Shown here: positions 20,151-33,440 of the stretch, piece by piece | Layout of the letters: each line of letters starts with the position of its first letter | How positions within the stretch are numbered: the first letter of the stretch is position 1 | Assembly: GCA_021234155.1 (NCBI GenBank) | Contig: JAJEKV010000052.1 | Coordinates: 4,569,606-4,633,605 of the forward strand | Direction of reading: 5' to 3' | Length of the DNA stretch: 64,000 nt | From: Isoetes taiwanensis | Lineage: Eukaryota; Streptophyta; Lycopodiopsida; Isoetales; Isoetaceae | The notes under the pieces: generated by a model | What the model saw: only the letters and a program-made list of their open reading frames with translations | What the model was told of the DNA's origin: nothing | Database searches by the model: none | Program-made: the position numbers and the translations under genes

Positions 20151-21935
20151 ATGCAGCTAGAGTACCTAAGAACATTGAGGAACAAGGACAATGTGAGCAA
20201 GAGCGCACTCCACCAAGGCAATTCCGACCAAGAAATCTGTACCAAGAGTTTGATGCACCAACACCAGAAGAGGAGCTATCCCAGATTAAGTCAGACATTC
20301 ATGAGATAAGAGCATTACTGGCAAGAGCAAGCAACAGGAGGACAGGACCAGAATGTGCAACTGCCAGAAACCCAAGGCGACCGAACAGTTCATCCAAGGA
20401 AGAGAAGCCGGAGAAGGAGATCACCTAGCACGGAGTCCTCCGACTCTAGTTCAGACTCTGATTCCGGATCGGAAGAGCAGGAGGAAGAGAGACAGGACTG
20501 CCAGGAGGGTCCAAACCGTGATAGAGGCAGGACACAATCTGACTATCAGAAGAAGGTCGACTCGGCGCTCAGCAATGTATGGAAAGCAAGAAAGCTGGAG
20601 CAATTTTCAGGGGATAGCAGGTCCGGAGTGGAAGCAGAAGCATGGTTGGACGAAATGAGGGAGTATGGAAATGCCTATGGCATGAAGGAGAAGGACAACG
20701 GTAGAGTAGCGACAGCCAACCTGAAGGGAGCAGCCAGGATTTGGTGGAAAGGCTACGCCAAAGTACATGGACTAAGCAGGGACAGTTGCAGGTTCAAGAA
20801 GTTTGCTAGGGCATTCAAGCGTCATTATGTGCCAAGAGAATACAAGTGTCACATGATGCAGCAGTTTTACAGGTTGCAGCAGGGCAATAAATCAGTTCAG
20901 AAGTACACGGAAGAATTCATGAGACTAAGGCTCTATGTGCCGAAGTTGAGTGAAAGGCACACAGTAGAGGGTTACATTGAAGGATTGAACAAGGAGATCT
21001 GGAAGCTAGTAAGAGCAATAAACCCTAGGATGGTGTCAGAAGCAGAATCCAAAGCAGTCAGCCTGCAAGGAACCGGACCCCAAGAATATGGACCAAGACA
21101 GTAGTATTACCAGGATAAGGGAAAGGGCACAGGAAGTTATAGCCCAAGAGCAGCAAGCCCAGCAGCTAGCAGGCCTCAATACAACGCTAATTATGGGAAG
21201 CAGGGCAATGCAAACAGTGGCAAGCAAGATAAGAAGCGGGTGACCTTCAAAGAGCAAGGAGGGGGTTCCAACTACTCAAAGGCAGTGAAACAGTTTTTGC
21301 AATTCATTCTCAAAGAGAAGAAGCAGGAATGCATAGAAAAGCATTTCCAGCCAGGGCATAGGACAAACAGCTACCCCTTGGTGATGAACGCGGCATTAGC
21401 GGAGATGGGATGGGAGACACCCACGGACGTTGACGAGGACGAGGCCACAGACTACATCCAGGGTGAGTGCCACGTCTTTGCTGCCATTGACACCGAGAAC
21501 GCTGAGAGTCAGTATCAAGTTATTTCAACAACCGGGAAGGCTAAATCCAAGTCTTTCATAGTGTTGATAGATACGGGAAGCACCCATAATTTTGCTTCGC
21601 CAAGGATGGTACAGATGTTGAAGCTGAAGCCTTTGAAGTCCAAGCCTAGGCCAGTTGTCTTGGCTAGTGGAGCAGTCCGACACACAGCAGGGAAGAGGAT
21701 CAATTTCAACGTAGACTTGCCAGGTATCAATGTTGCATTGGGAGCTGAAGTGATGAACATCGGCAAGTACGACTTGATCATAGGCATGGAATACCTTGGA
21801 CCAGCGAGAGCCGTAATTGATTGTGGGAAGCGGAAAGTAACCTTAACAACGCCAGAGAGCAAGGTCATTGAGATAACAGGGAAAGAAGTCACCCCAATCA
21901 TGCAATGCATGTCTAGTGAGAAGTTACTTAAATGC
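20151..21935 (+). pseudogene. gag-pro: Gypsy-H gag and aspartic protease (5' part of gag-pol)
   Basis: The N-terminal gag (20151-20400) is coding-like in a shifted frame (LYQEFDAPTPEEELSQIKSD), so there is a frameshift near 20390. From 20355 the frame gives an Arg/Ser-rich stretch and then the Retrotrans_gag domain (EQFSGD, AWLDEM, ARIWWKGY, FKRHYVP, YTEEFMRL). A single TAG at 21102-21104 interrupts a Gln-rich linker. No CCHC zinc knuckle is visible, which is unusual for chromoviruses. The retroviral-type protease follows with the active site DTGSTHNF at about 21571 and DLIIGMEYL near 21775. The frame ends at the Copia-1 insertion (21935) and resumes at 51709. Confidence 0.85.
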
Positions 21936-22768
21936 TGATGAATTTAGAGGCAAAGAGTATGATTTTGCAAGTGTAATAACAAAATGCCTAGCAAGATTTT
22001 CAAAATTCAAGATCTACATAAACACATGTAGTACAAGTGAGGATTTAGTGGAGAGCCACAATATGGTCTCTCATCTCCACTATTGTAAACTCAATAATAT
22101 GGGAAACAAGTTTTAATGGTCAATAAACCATTAGCCTTAAATCTTCACAAAGATATAATGAGTTTACTGTTCATCGGGCATTGACTCGATTACTGTAGCT
22201 CAATTGACTTGAGCATTTCACGTTCTACTCAGCCGGATCTGCTTCATAACTCCGTCCGTCCATATGTTCTCACAGGTTCCATATTCATAGTTGTAAATCC
22301 GGCGGTTAAGGGACAGCTCCACTTTCCTATCTGGGTCTATCTCCATGTCTGCATATATCCCACAGGATAAACGTAAGGAAAAAGGCTGGTTCACAATATC
22401 CCACATGAACGTTGATAAAAATCGGCCTTGGAACCATTGAGGCTTATTCTTCGAATTAATTTGCTTTCTTCTTCAACCTTAACCATGGTTGCACTATTTG
22501 GTTCTCAACCTCCAATGAACAATTTTGCTAGCACTTAACAGAGAATTTATCATCACTGCTGTACCCTAGGTAATTAGATAATTCTCAAGTTTTTTCTGGC
22601 CCACTGCCACTGCTTCTCATGGGCAGACACATTGAATTGTTTAAGTCTTCATGCAGTATAGGTCACAACATTCTGCAACATTCTGCAACTTGTGAGTTCA
22701 CTTGGATCACTGACTGCTCACTTGCATTCTAAAAGCAATCACTGCCACTGCTTCTCATGATTGCAATA
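21936..22768 (-). repeat. Copia-1 3' LTR, distal part
   Basis: On the plus strand this starts TGATGAATTTAGAGGC and is nearly identical to 50865-51695. It has an extra 16 bp block near 22276-22292 relative to the 5' LTR. It breaks off at GCAATA (22768), where the Helitron begins; the missing end of the LTR lies at 42293-42319. Confidence 0.9.
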
Positions 22769-22790
22769 TCTTTCTTTATACTAAAGGGAT
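22769..22790 (+). other. Helitron 5' terminus
   Basis: The sequence starts TCTTTCTTTATACTAAAGGG directly after the Copia-1 LTR base 22768. It resembles the 5' ends of plant Helitrons (TC followed by an ACTATAAAGGG-like run). Confidence 0.75.
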
Positions 22791-22859
22791 TTTGAGTGTT
22801 TGTCATCAATTTTCATTTTGAGCCGTCTGATTTTTTTTTAAGATCGAAGGGCTAGGATT

Positions 22860-25631
22860 CCATATTGGGCAGGGCGCCCAATCAACAATTGCTTTTGGGA
22901 AAGTTTTTCATCGTACATTTTGTTTTGTTTGGGAGCCATTCTGTGCAGTCTTTTCTCCATCTCTGCCGTTCGAGATGCGTGTTTTGCTTAAGCTTGTCTA
23001 GAGGACGTTCCCTTGTTAACCTGTTTGGTGATCTTTCACAGCAATCCTGAGTGCTTGGGAATCCCCTTATCAATCGGTTGAGGCCCAGAGCATAATAACT
23101 TAAATTACATGTGTTTGGGGATAAATTCTGCTACCTATGCCCTTTTGCTCAGGAACTGTGGCAACGAACATGAGCTACTTGAGGGTACATGCCCGAATAC
23201 TAACAGATGGTTTTGGAGAAGAGCGGTATCTGCCCTGGGGAATCTGCTTATTGAAATGTTATGCTCTGATCTGATCTATAAAAAAAAGAAAGAGGAAGGG
23301 GAGGGATTTTTTTGCCGGATTGGAGCAGAGGGGGTCAGAAATTTTTTCACGAATAAGGTGAGGGTTTTTTAATCTTCTATTTTTCTCATGCTTTTGTTCT
23401 TACCATTTTGTGCTCCAGTTATTTCTGCTTTCGACTCCATCTGTGCTTGAACCATCTATTAGCTTCTTAGATCAACATTCTTTTTCTTTTTTTCTTCTGA
23501 CTTTTCTGACCTGCAGCCACCGGATTTCTCAGTTCTTAAGCAAAATATTTTGCACAAGCGGCCAATATTTTGATGAAGTGCATATGTGTCTCCTCCTCTG
23601 GAATTGGGACGGTTTAGGTGAGATGAGACCACAAGTGATTGAGTCTATAATGCCGCGTCTCATCTCTCTGATTGCATGGCTGAAACGTAAGCATCCTTTT
23701 TCTTCTTTCTTTCTTTTTTGTATTTGCATGTCTACAAATTTTTAGTTCTGAGAGCTCAATTGTTCATCTGCCCCAGATCTTGATGGGCTCTCAAACTTGC
23801 AAGCATTCTGTTGATAACGAAGAAGCTGGTATTAGGTCTGTTTTGCAGAAACCAGACAGAGTCACGGTGAACCCATCCAATGTTATTCAATTCTCATGGA
23901 AGCCTAGGTAATGTTCTTTGGATGTTGGATATTTACTAATCTATATACAATATACAAGCCTTATTTTGTGGGCGGGCAGAGACAGACAGGGATGTGGATG
24001 TGCACATAGATGTTTAACAAACCTGCCTACAGATCTCACCCCGTCCCTGCAAAGGTACAAATCCTGGCAACTGCAAATGTTTTAGAACCTTCATTATCCT
24101 TGTTGTTTGTTCACCCAATTATCATTCTGCTTCTGTATATTCAATACCATTGCTAAAGCTGTTACATATTTCTTCACTGAGTTGTTCAGAATCTCTAAAG
24201 ATCCAATGCCCCTGGAAACAATGCTATTTCTACAATATACAGTGTCCAGGTAAGTCTAAATGTGACACAAAGTTATGCCATTGGGAAGAGACAATGTAGG
24301 CCGATAGATAGCAATGTTCAAATAGGATATGGTCTTTGTATGATTGGTAATGAATTGGTTAAAGCCAGGTTGCCTGGAAAAGAATCAGGTCAAAATACCA
24401 GAAAAGGCAATTGGAAGGGTCTTCACTCTGTTTCTCTATGGAGGACTTGAAACCTGTAAAAAAGGGAGAATAGGACTTGATCCCATGTTACATTTGTTTA
24501 CAGCAGCTAATCGATTTCTAATTGAGTTCTCTGAATATTTGTGCACGCTGCTGAAGTTTCAATAATCTAGCTAAAATTCTGGCCTTCATCCTTTACGCGA
24601 TAGGCACTTGCCGATTTGGCACATGCCTCCTTGAGAATTACAGCATTTCTGTGTACGGCCGCACCATAAGTAGCATGAATCCCAATTTGCTTATTCTTCT
24701 ATCTCAAGTTGTGTCAGTTGGCCCCATGCTATGTCTTTATGTTTGGCCCCATGCTCATAATTATGGCTTTAATTTGCTAGGTGCAGGTGGACATTAGATG
24801 TGGTTTAGCTATTGATGTGCTAACTGGCCTATTGGAAAATGGAGAACTAGGACGTTAATTCTTTGTCCTGTTTAATTGGCTAAGTCGTTAAGACTCAAAC
24901 ATGTAAACATTATGTTTGCTATTTGCTTTGCAGTTCAGTGTATACAAGCAAATAAGAAACTATATGCAGTCACAGTCACAGAGGAAGATTGAAAAAGAGG
25001 AAGATTGAAAAACTGACGTAAGTAACATATGTCTCTTATCTTTTATGGAAATTTATCAAAATTGGACAATGTAGTATGATATAGCAATTCCACCATTTTG
25101 TTAATATTGACCTGACTTAGGCATGAGATTTATCATGTCACGATTCAGAGCAGCTAAGGGGAAAAGACATCCCAATGCTAATAGCAAGAAGATCAGTTTA
25201 TTTTATGTTCCACCTTGACTTTTACATCCATGGTCTTCTTTTTGATCCATTTAATGTTAATGCATTTTTTTTTTACCTCTTGATGGGTCTTGATATCTTG
25301 CAACTATATGTTAATTTGTATTATAATGTCGTTATTGTAGTGCTTTTGCTTCCTATGAGGAGTTATTTGACACGTTGCTGCTTTGTGTGGATGCCTTGCA
25401 AATTCTTCGAACTCTCAGCAAGTTCTCCTGCATTTAGGACTGTTAATTGGGTCATCTCCTACACAAAAGAAAGACCATGATCTGCTTTAGCTTCTCAATT
25501 ACTGGATTGCGACAAAAGTTAAAGGAGTATTCTACTATATTTCAGTCGGTGCTAATGTGATATTAAAGTGTCTTTGGTTATTATCTTCCAATTGTCTGCT
25601 CTATCTAGCTCTATCTAACAGATGTACATGG
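22860..25631. other. Helitron interior, probably captured host sequence
   Basis: Exon-like pieces with good splice signals occur (for example a frame ending WLKR|GTAAGC at about 23689, and CAGTGTCCAG|GTAAG at about 24252), mixed with intron-like T-rich DNA. I could not assign them beyond the exon at 23849. This pattern fits Helitron gene-fragment capture. Confidence 0.35.
23849..23907 (+). pseudogene. Possible captured exon, prolyl 4-hydroxylase-like
   Basis: A 59 bp exon is bounded by CTGTTTTGCAG and GTAATG. It encodes KPDRVTVNPSNVIQFSWKPR, which resembles the RVTQLSWRPRAF segment at the start of the plant prolyl 4-hydroxylase domain. No following catalytic exons (His, Asp, His) were found, so only a fragment was captured by the Helitron. 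The match is short and the family call tentative. Confidence 0.35.
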
Positions 25632-25774
25632 ACCAAAATGATCCAAAGGCCAAGTCATAAATTTTAGCAAAGAAACTCTGAGTTCCCTTACCATCAAAGG
25701 TTTGAGCAACATTATCGAACCCAAAATGATCCAAAGGCCAAGTCATAAATTTTAGCAAAGAAACTCTGAGTTCC
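25632..25774. repeat. Direct duplication next to foldback insertion
   Basis: The roughly 56 bp segment CCAAAATGATCCAAAGGCC ... GAGTTCCCT occurs at about 25633-25690 and again at 25720-25776. The second copy abuts the first Gypsy-F LTR start, so the duplication probably arose with the insertion or a repair event. Confidence 0.8.
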
Positions 25775-26114
25775 CTGTAACGGACCTAGGATTTTGAGGT
25801 ATATTGTGGAATTATTTTATTAAAGGATGCAAAGGAATAATAATCGAAATATTATGCATGCATAGTATATATATTGTATATGTGGTTTTTAATACTGTAA
25901 CGGACCTAGGATTTTGAGGTATATTGTGGAATTATTTTATTAAAGGATGCAAAGGAATAATAATCGAAATATTATGCATGCAGAGTATATATATCGTATA
26001 TGTAGAGATTATACGGATAAATATACTAGTGATTAATAATAAATACAAGTACATCATGAAGTATTGGGAAGGTGATAGATTGCGATCAATTCTTGTCAAG
26101 GAGGTGGTGTGAGC

Positions 26115-26445
26115 AATACTTGGGGGCGTGTTGAGTTACCCTCACACTTGAAAGTACATAACGTTTTCCATGTGAGTAACTTGAGGAAGTATGTTTTTGA
26201 TCCTTCCCATATCTTTGGGGGACGATGATTTAGTAAGCGAGGGAGAATTTTACATACCCCACCGCAACGTATTTTTTGCGAGAGGAAACCCGTCGCTTAA
26301 GGAGGCGAACAATACGGAGATTTTTGGTTCAATGGGCGGGTTGTCCTGAGGAAGATGCCACATGGGAAGATGCCAATTGGATTCTTCGTGAGTTTCCGGA
26401 GATGCGCCCATGAGGACATGGGTTGAATTTTTGGAGGAGAGACCG
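26115..26445 (+). pseudogene. Gypsy-F integrase C-terminus/chromodomain fragment (left arm)
   Basis: The decayed plus-strand copy of the segment at 33981-34295 begins GAGTTACCCTCACACTTGAA (VHNVFHVSNL region) and ends at the CATGAGGACATGGG block after the chromodomain-like stretch (QWAGCPEEDATWE). Extra bases shift the frame at about 26215 and 26270. Confidence 0.7.
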
Positions 26446-26910
26446 AACGGACCTAGGATTTTTGAGGTATATTGTGGAATTATTTTATTAAAGGATGCAA
26501 AGGAATAATAATCGAAATATTATGCATCACGTATATATATATCGTATATGTAAAGATTATACGGATAAATATACTAGTGATTAATAATAAATACAAGTAC
26601 ATCATGAAGTATTGGGAAGGTGATAGATTGCAGTCGAATTGCTGAAGGAGCAGGGTGTGAGCAATACTTGGGAGCGTGTTGGAGTGCAGAGGGAGCAAGC
26701 GGGATTCCAGGTGGGGATCAAGACTTACACCTGGGGTTTTCTAGTGTAGCATTTATGTGCTTGTTTAATTTGTGGTTATGCATCTAGGATGGGAATAGAA
26801 TTGGATTGTATGAGCATGGTTGTTAACATGAACGCACAGCATGAATAGTGTTTCTTTAATAATGAAATAACTGGGTTTGCATGGCTGGCAACGAACTTAA
26901 TATTTTATCA

Positions 26911-29447
26911 TGTGACGGGCCTGGCCAGTTAACCTCTCGGTAACTGGAGATCCCATCGATCTCTATCGTTGGATCTACTTAACCTTAGGAACTCAAGAAT
27001 TGATACATGCATATCTAGGTAAAGAATTTAATCTTTATGCTCTAAGGTCCCAAATAAATTTATTATTGCCATTACTCAGCAAAACTTCACACAACTCCCA
27101 AAGCTTTAAAATAATATCACTTCAATCCATATATAATAACAATAATAGTCAAGTTAATTGAACAACAATCCACACGCATCTACCCTCGCTTTTACGAGCT
27201 TGGCTACTCTGAGGCGTCTTTAGCCCTCCGCTACACCATTAACCACGGGGTTAGTCACACGGACTAAGTGGGGATCGGGAATCTAGGTCATATCTAGCAT
27301 TAATCATCACAAAGCATCAACTTTAAACAATAACGTAGCCTTACCATAACCTCGCCCCTGCAATCCAAGTAATTAATCCAACAAGCACAACACATAATTA
27401 TGCCAAACATAGCCATTGCAACTTGATTCCAACATTAAAAACCACATATACAAAAGCCAAGCAACCAAAGCATCAACATTGCAACCAATATTCCTCTGGG
27501 TCTGAGCAAGGTCAACTTCGCCGTCGAGGCCCGGTTGACATAGAGGGGGTAACCACGTGTGTACACACCCATCCACGCAAGGTCCAAAGATTGGAGGACC
27601 ACTTAACTGTGCACGACGTTGTACCATACGGTATCAACGCCCGATGTTCAAATAGTAACATTAACATTTTTACTGTGCAAAAACCGCGAGTCTAGACCAT
27701 CGCACCTAGACTCCGGCCCCAGAGGTCTATATCAAAGAATTACATCACAGATAATTACGTAATTCACCATCATTATGACCCATGCCTTAACAAGCTTACA
27801 TCAAGTTAATTCCATACACACTCTATGTAACAAGGACCATGACTCAATAATTATGATAACCTCAATAATGCAAAATAAAAGATAAACGTCTACATTTTTC
27901 CAAGATTCACTAACAACAAGATTACTATCTACATTTAAGACTTTAATAATGTTTAACCTATAGCATTCAATTGTCGTCATGTTTCTATTAAAACTACTAT
28001 CTATCTATCTATCTATTACCAACTTCCTCCATACATAACACTTGTACCTTGTTTTTTTCCTCTCTTCATTTAATTAATTCCAAAGGTTAAATATATAGCT
28101 AGCTAACTTGTAAGACTACTCATGTCGTAAATTACGTATATCCATTAGCATTAACTCCTCCTTACTTAGGCCTCAATCTCACACAAATTCCTCACCCAAC
28201 TCATGGTTCCAGCTAACCCTTGCCATATTAAATTAACCTATGACCTTAGCTTAAATTATTAACCTCACTTTATTATTATCTTAGCCTACCAAAAACTAAC
28301 TATTAACATCTTTGTTGGTTTATTTTTTTTGAACCTAACGTGCGTTTAACAGGAAACGCACTCTCGGACTGCAGCTCGTGGATCCGGCCTCCAGGCCATC
28401 GGACCCAGCCCAAACCCGCTTGGATGCAGCCGATTCTGGCTCCTACAAGGATTTCCATGCCAAATTGTAATGCTTGTTTGTGGCGAACAAGATGATTCTA
28501 ACCGATTTACTTCACGCCGAGGAAATCCGACCGGCGGTTTCGGACCTGGCATCCGGGCCATCAATTCGGCTTGGAAAAAGCATGAAGCTTTTCGATTTTG
28601 CCGGCAAAGAGGCTTCCAAGCCATTTCGGCCGGTTCGCCCTAATCCGGCGATTTCAATCAATTTTGGGCACCAAGACCCGGATTTTTACAGGCAAATTCA
28701 ACTCCAATCATCCTAATTCTGTGTTATCTCTCCATTTCGGCCTCCTTAAGGCCCAAATCGCCCATTCCAGGGCGATTCACATGCTTTTTGCAAAGATGCC
28801 AAATCGGCAAAAGATCATCCGACGCCTTTTGCCTTTGCATGCAAGGAAACTTGCTGGTTCTTGCTTCATCAATTTAGATTTCAATCCATTCTTCCAAATT
28901 CTAACCAATCTAAACCATTCCAGCTTCTTCTATCATAGATTACACTCACACCTCTTACTATTACCATGATGGAAATTTCATAAAAATATTAAGTTCGTTG
29001 CCAGCCATGCAAACCCAGTTATTTCATTATTAAAGAAACACTATTCATGCTGTGCGTTCATGTTAACAACCATGCTCATACAATCCAATTCTATTCCCAT
29101 CCTAGATGCATAACCACAAATTAAACAAGCACATAAATGCTACACTAGAAAACCCCAGGTGTAAGTCTTGATCCCCACCTGGAATCCCGCTTGCTCCCTC
29201 TGCACTCCAACACGCTCCCAAGTATTGCTCACACCCTGCTCCTTGACGAGAATTCGAACGCAATCTATCACCTTCCCAATACTTCATGATGTACTTGTAT
29301 TTATTATTAATCACTAGTATATTTATCCGTATAATCTTTACATATACGATATATATACTCTGCATGTATAATATTTCGATTATTATTCCTTTGCATCCTT
29401 TAATAAAATAATTCCACAATATACCTCAAAATCCTAGGTCCGTTACA
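26911..29447 (-). repeat. Full LTR of Gypsy-F family, 2.54 kb
   Basis: On the minus strand it starts TGTAACGGACCTAGG (29447) and ends GGCCAGGCCCGTCACA (26911). The same end sequence precedes the PBS at 30832. It shares blocks with the solo LTR at 7353-9885. Small open frames in it look incidental. Confidence 0.8.
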
Positions 29448-30800
29448 GTCTCTCCTCCAAAAATTCAACCCATGTCCTCATGGGCGCATCTCCGGAAACT
29501 CACGAAGAATCCAATTGGCATCTTCCCATGTGGCATCTTCCTCAGGACAACCCGCCCATTGAACCAAAAATCTCCGTATTGTTAAGCCTCCTTAGCGGGG
29601 GTTTCCTCTCTCGCAAAATACGTTAAATGGGGGTACAGAAAATTCTCCCTTCCTACTAAATCATCGTCCCCGGCATATGGGAAGGATCAAAAACATACTT
29701 CCTCAAGTTACTCACATGGAAAACGTTATGTACTTTTCAAGTGTGAGGGTAACTCAACACAGTAAGCCACCTTGCCAATACGTTCCAAAATCTCATACGG
29801 ACCCGCATACCTAGGGGCCCCATTTACCGCACTTTTTAAATGCCGATGAACTCTGCTTGGGATTAATCCTCAAAACACATAATCCCTTTTTGAAATTCAA
29901 GTGGTCTACGTCTCTTATTTGCATACGTTTCTTTTTCTATTTTGTGCCATAAATTCCAAGGCGAAGTCTCCTTAGTTGAGCATCCATGTCCTCCGCTACT
30001 TCATTAGTCGCTTCAACATTGCATTGAGGATCTCTCAATTAAGAGGACAACGGCACTCCTTACCATACATTGCTTCAAAAGGACTCATTTTGATGGAATC
30101 TTGATAAGTGTTGTTGTATGCAAACTCGGCCAAGTACAAGTAAGAATCCCATACCTTTGGTTGACTAGGCACATACATTCTGAGCATATCCTCCAAGACT
30201 TGATTAACTCGCTCCACTTGGCCATCGGCTTGAGGACGATAAGATGTACTGGCATATAACTTAGTCCCAATATTTTGAAACAACCCTTGCCAAAATTGGC
30301 TCATAAACTTTGTATCCCGATCTGATGAAATAGTGGCTGGCATCCCATGCAACCTAAAAATCTCCTTAACGAATAACTTAGCAATATCCATTGCCGTAGC
30401 AGTAGTCTTCGTAGGCATAAAATGGGCCTGCTTGGTTAGTCGGTCAACCACAACATAGATTGCATCATAACCCAACGTGTCCCGGAAGCTCAACAATGAA
30501 GTCCATGGAAATACTCTCCCACTTAGAAGATGGAATTACCAAAGGTTGTAATTCTCCAGGCTCCCTAAACCTTGATGCTTTTACCTTTTGACAAGATAAA
30601 CACCTAGCCACATACTCCTTAACCATCTTCTTCTGTCCGGGCCAAAAGAAATTCTGGCGCATTTTCCTCAAAGTCTTATGTACCCCTGGGTGGCCCGCTA
30701 AAGGACTATCATGTGCTTCATATAACAACCTCAATCTCAACTCCTGATCATTAGGAATACACATACGGCCATTATAATAACCCACAGGTCCCAAGATCGA
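29448..30800 (-). pseudogene. Gypsy-F integrase and chromodomain region
   Basis: The minus-strand frame 30794-30465 carries the HHCC zinc domain (HDSPLAGHPGVHKTL ... CLSCQKVK) and the first catalytic Asp (SMDFIVELP). The frame 30496-30035 carries the second (SSDRDTKFMSQFW) and the catalytic Glu (RPQADGQVERVNQVLED). Further down (30030-29460) the C-terminal domain and chromodomain decay through indels. A small frame break near 30480 separates the two halves. Confidence 0.85.
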
Positions 30801-30810
30801 AACTTGACTC

Positions 30811-30847
30811 TAGGTTAACTGGCCAGGCCCGTCACAGTTGGTATCAG
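30811..30847 (+). promoter_or_regulatory. Gypsy-F LTR end and Met-tRNA primer site
   Basis: GGTTAACTGGCCAGGCCCGT ends in CACA, then TTGGTATCAGAGCAAGG. Only about 25 bp of LTR remains in this orientation before a switch to minus-strand sequence, marking a rearrangement breakpoint near 30810. Confidence 0.8.
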
Positions 30848-30923
30848 AGCAAGGTTCTGGTTAGTGGATTGTGAGATTTTTTATTATTGATGATATTTGC
30901 TATGATTTCAGATTCTTGTAGAG

Positions 30924-32160
30924 ATGAGTTCCCCAGGAGGATCCCCAAGAGGAGTTGAACAGGCTGGTGGAGCTGGGCCTAGTGGAACCCCTGATGTAGC
31001 CGGTATCTTGCGCCTATTCGAAAGTGTTGCGGCCAGAGGCGTCGCAACAAAAAGACAAAGCAAACAAAGGCGGTGGAGAAAGGTGCTGAAGGACACTAAG
31101 AGAGAAGTATTTACTGGAGAAAATGTTACAGGGGATGATGCGGATTCATGGCTTCGTGGGGTTGAGTTTTATTTTAAACTCATCAATCTTCAAGACTTCT
31201 GTTAAAGCTGTATTGGCTCAGGCAATGTTGGGTGGATTTGCTAGAGTATGGTGGGAGAATTATTTGCGGGACATAAATAAGGTTGCAGGGCAGGCAACTT
31301 GGCAAGAGTTTAAGACTGCTTTTGAAGGACACTTTATGCCTCCCGGATACAAAGTAGACAAGATGAATGAGTTCTTGGACCTGACACAGAAAGGGACGGT
31401 GGCTGAATATAACGAGAAGTTCAGAAGGTTGCAGTATCATTGTCCTTTTGAGGATAAGGAGAAGCTTTGCGCTCGATTTGTGAAGGGTTTGCAGGTTGAT
31501 ATTAAGAGCACAATGTCAGGTGTGTCCTATAAGGATTTGGAGGAGGTATTCCGGATTGCTAAGAATCGTGAAGCTGATCTAGTGGAGAAGGCAACCTTGG
31601 AGAATGCTAAGAAGAGACAAGCTCCTTCCACATGGCAGACTGGTGGATCTACGAGTAGAGGTAGATTCCCTAGCAGGGGTGGCATGGCTGCACAGGCTGT
31701 TAGTATGCAGGAGGGTGGTCAAAGCCGAGGATCTCGACCTATGTATGCACCTTTGAATGATGAAACCAGGGAAAAGTGTATTAATGAGAATCGATGCTTC
31801 AGGTGCAGAGAAGTTGGTCATTATGGACGAGATTGTCCGAGAAGGTGGATGGATAGCACCGCCGCCGTCACGCATGTTCTCAACGTGGAGGGCAAACAAA
31901 ACCGATGGTCCGTCGAACTCTAGTGATACTTATGGGACCGGGGCCAAGGCAGAGGAAATGGAGGCCGAGGTAACCGTGGTGGTCGTGGAGGTTTTTGGGA
32001 TAATAATAGGGGTGGCAGAGGACAAGCTAGGGGAGATAACAGGATTATAGCACAAGCTAACCCTGCAGTTGAGGTTAGGGCTGCTAGAATCATGGACCCT
32101 CCCCGTGGAAAGAATGTGCATGTATCTTTGCAGCGGGACCAGGGTCGTGTAGATAATCAA
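30924..32160 (+). pseudogene. gag: Gypsy-F gag
   Basis: ATG 30924 (MSSPGGSPRG) opens a gag with the Retrotrans_gag core (ARVWWENYLRD, FEGHFMPPGY, YNEKFRRLQYHC), an Arg/Gly-rich spacer and one CCHC knuckle CFRCREVGHYGRDC. Frameshifts near 31190 and 31870 break it; after the second, an RG-rich stretch continues in another frame. Typical of plant chromoviruses. Confidence 0.85.
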
Positions 32161-33440
32161 GTTTGTGGTCATCGAGTTCCGTGTATTATTCATGGAGTTC
32201 TGTTCTCTTTCTTATTGATTGTGGTAGTACACATTGCTTTATTTCCCCAAGGCTGGCAAAGAAATTAGATTTGAATATGATTAGTCGGGACCCTAGATAT
32301 GTGGAGTTGGCTGATGGCAAAATTAAGACTTCCTATGCTAAGGTAGACAATCTTGAATTCCAAGTAGGAGATCTTGAGTCCCATACTAGTTTTGAAGTAT
32401 TGAGCCTAGGGAAGTATGATGCTATTCTAGGAATGTCATGGTTAAGGCCACATAAAGCTTGCATTGATTGCGGAAAGCAAACAGTTACATGCCAAAGTCC
32501 TAATGGAGATAAGTTTGTGCTGGAAGGATTGCCTTCGTCATTAGTGGTTACACCTTTGTCCCGGAAAAGTTTTAAGAAGCAGATTAAGAATGGTTGCATA
32601 AGAATGGGATGTGCATTGTTGTTAGATTCATTCTTGGATGCTAGAGTTACTGAGAACAACCTATTGCCCCCGAGATCCGTAAAGTGTTGGATGAGTTTTT
32701 ACGATGTGTTTCCTAAAGAATTAACGGAATTGCCTCCACATAGAATGGTAGATCATGAGATAGAACTTGTTCCTGGGGCTGAACCCACATCAAGGCCACC
32801 ATACAGATTTCACGCATTAGAGATGGCTGAATTGAAGAAACAGTTAGCGGAATTATTGGAACAAGGGTTTATACGGCCGAGTGTTTCTCCATTTGGTGCG
32901 CCAGTTTTGTTTGTTAAAAAGAAGGATGGGACATTAAGGTTGTGTATTGATTACCGCATGCTTAACCAGATTACAGTGAAGAATAGATATGCATTGCCTA
33001 GGGTTGATGAGCTATTTGACCAGTTGGGACAAGCTAAGTACTTCACAAAAATTGATCTACGATCTGGATATCATCAGATCCGGATCAAGGACACAGATAT
33101 TTATAAGACTGCATTTAGGACACGCTACGGACATTACGAGTTTGTTGTAATGCCCTTTGGGTTGACAAATGCTCCCGCCACCTTTATGCGTCTAATGAAT
33201 GAGATATTCCGATCTTTCTTGGATAAGTTTATATTGGTTTTCTTTGATGATATTTTGGTATATTCCAGGACATTAGAGGAGCATGTGGAACATGTAAAGC
33301 AGACATTAGCTATTTTGCGGCAAGAAAGGTTGTATGGTAAGCTATCTAAGTGTTCTTTTGCACAAACTAGATTGGTATACCTTGGGCATGTTATTTCAGA
33401 GAAGGGATTGGAGCCAGATCCGACAGCAGCAAGCCGTGTT
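32161..33440 (+). pseudogene. pol: Gypsy-F protease and reverse transcriptase
   Basis: The protease active site is [10 protein letters not shown] (DCGS in place of DTGS/DSGS) with DAILGMSWL. The RT is well preserved: [58 protein letters not shown] and the catalytic FFDDILVYS. The frame breaks off at about 33425 inside the connection region ([14 protein letters not shown]) and runs into unrelated sequence, so RNase H is missing here. Confidence 0.9.

Noticed and set aside
22865..23372. Several short frames as a captured gene
   Set aside because: No recognisable protein motif; left as unassigned Helitron interior.
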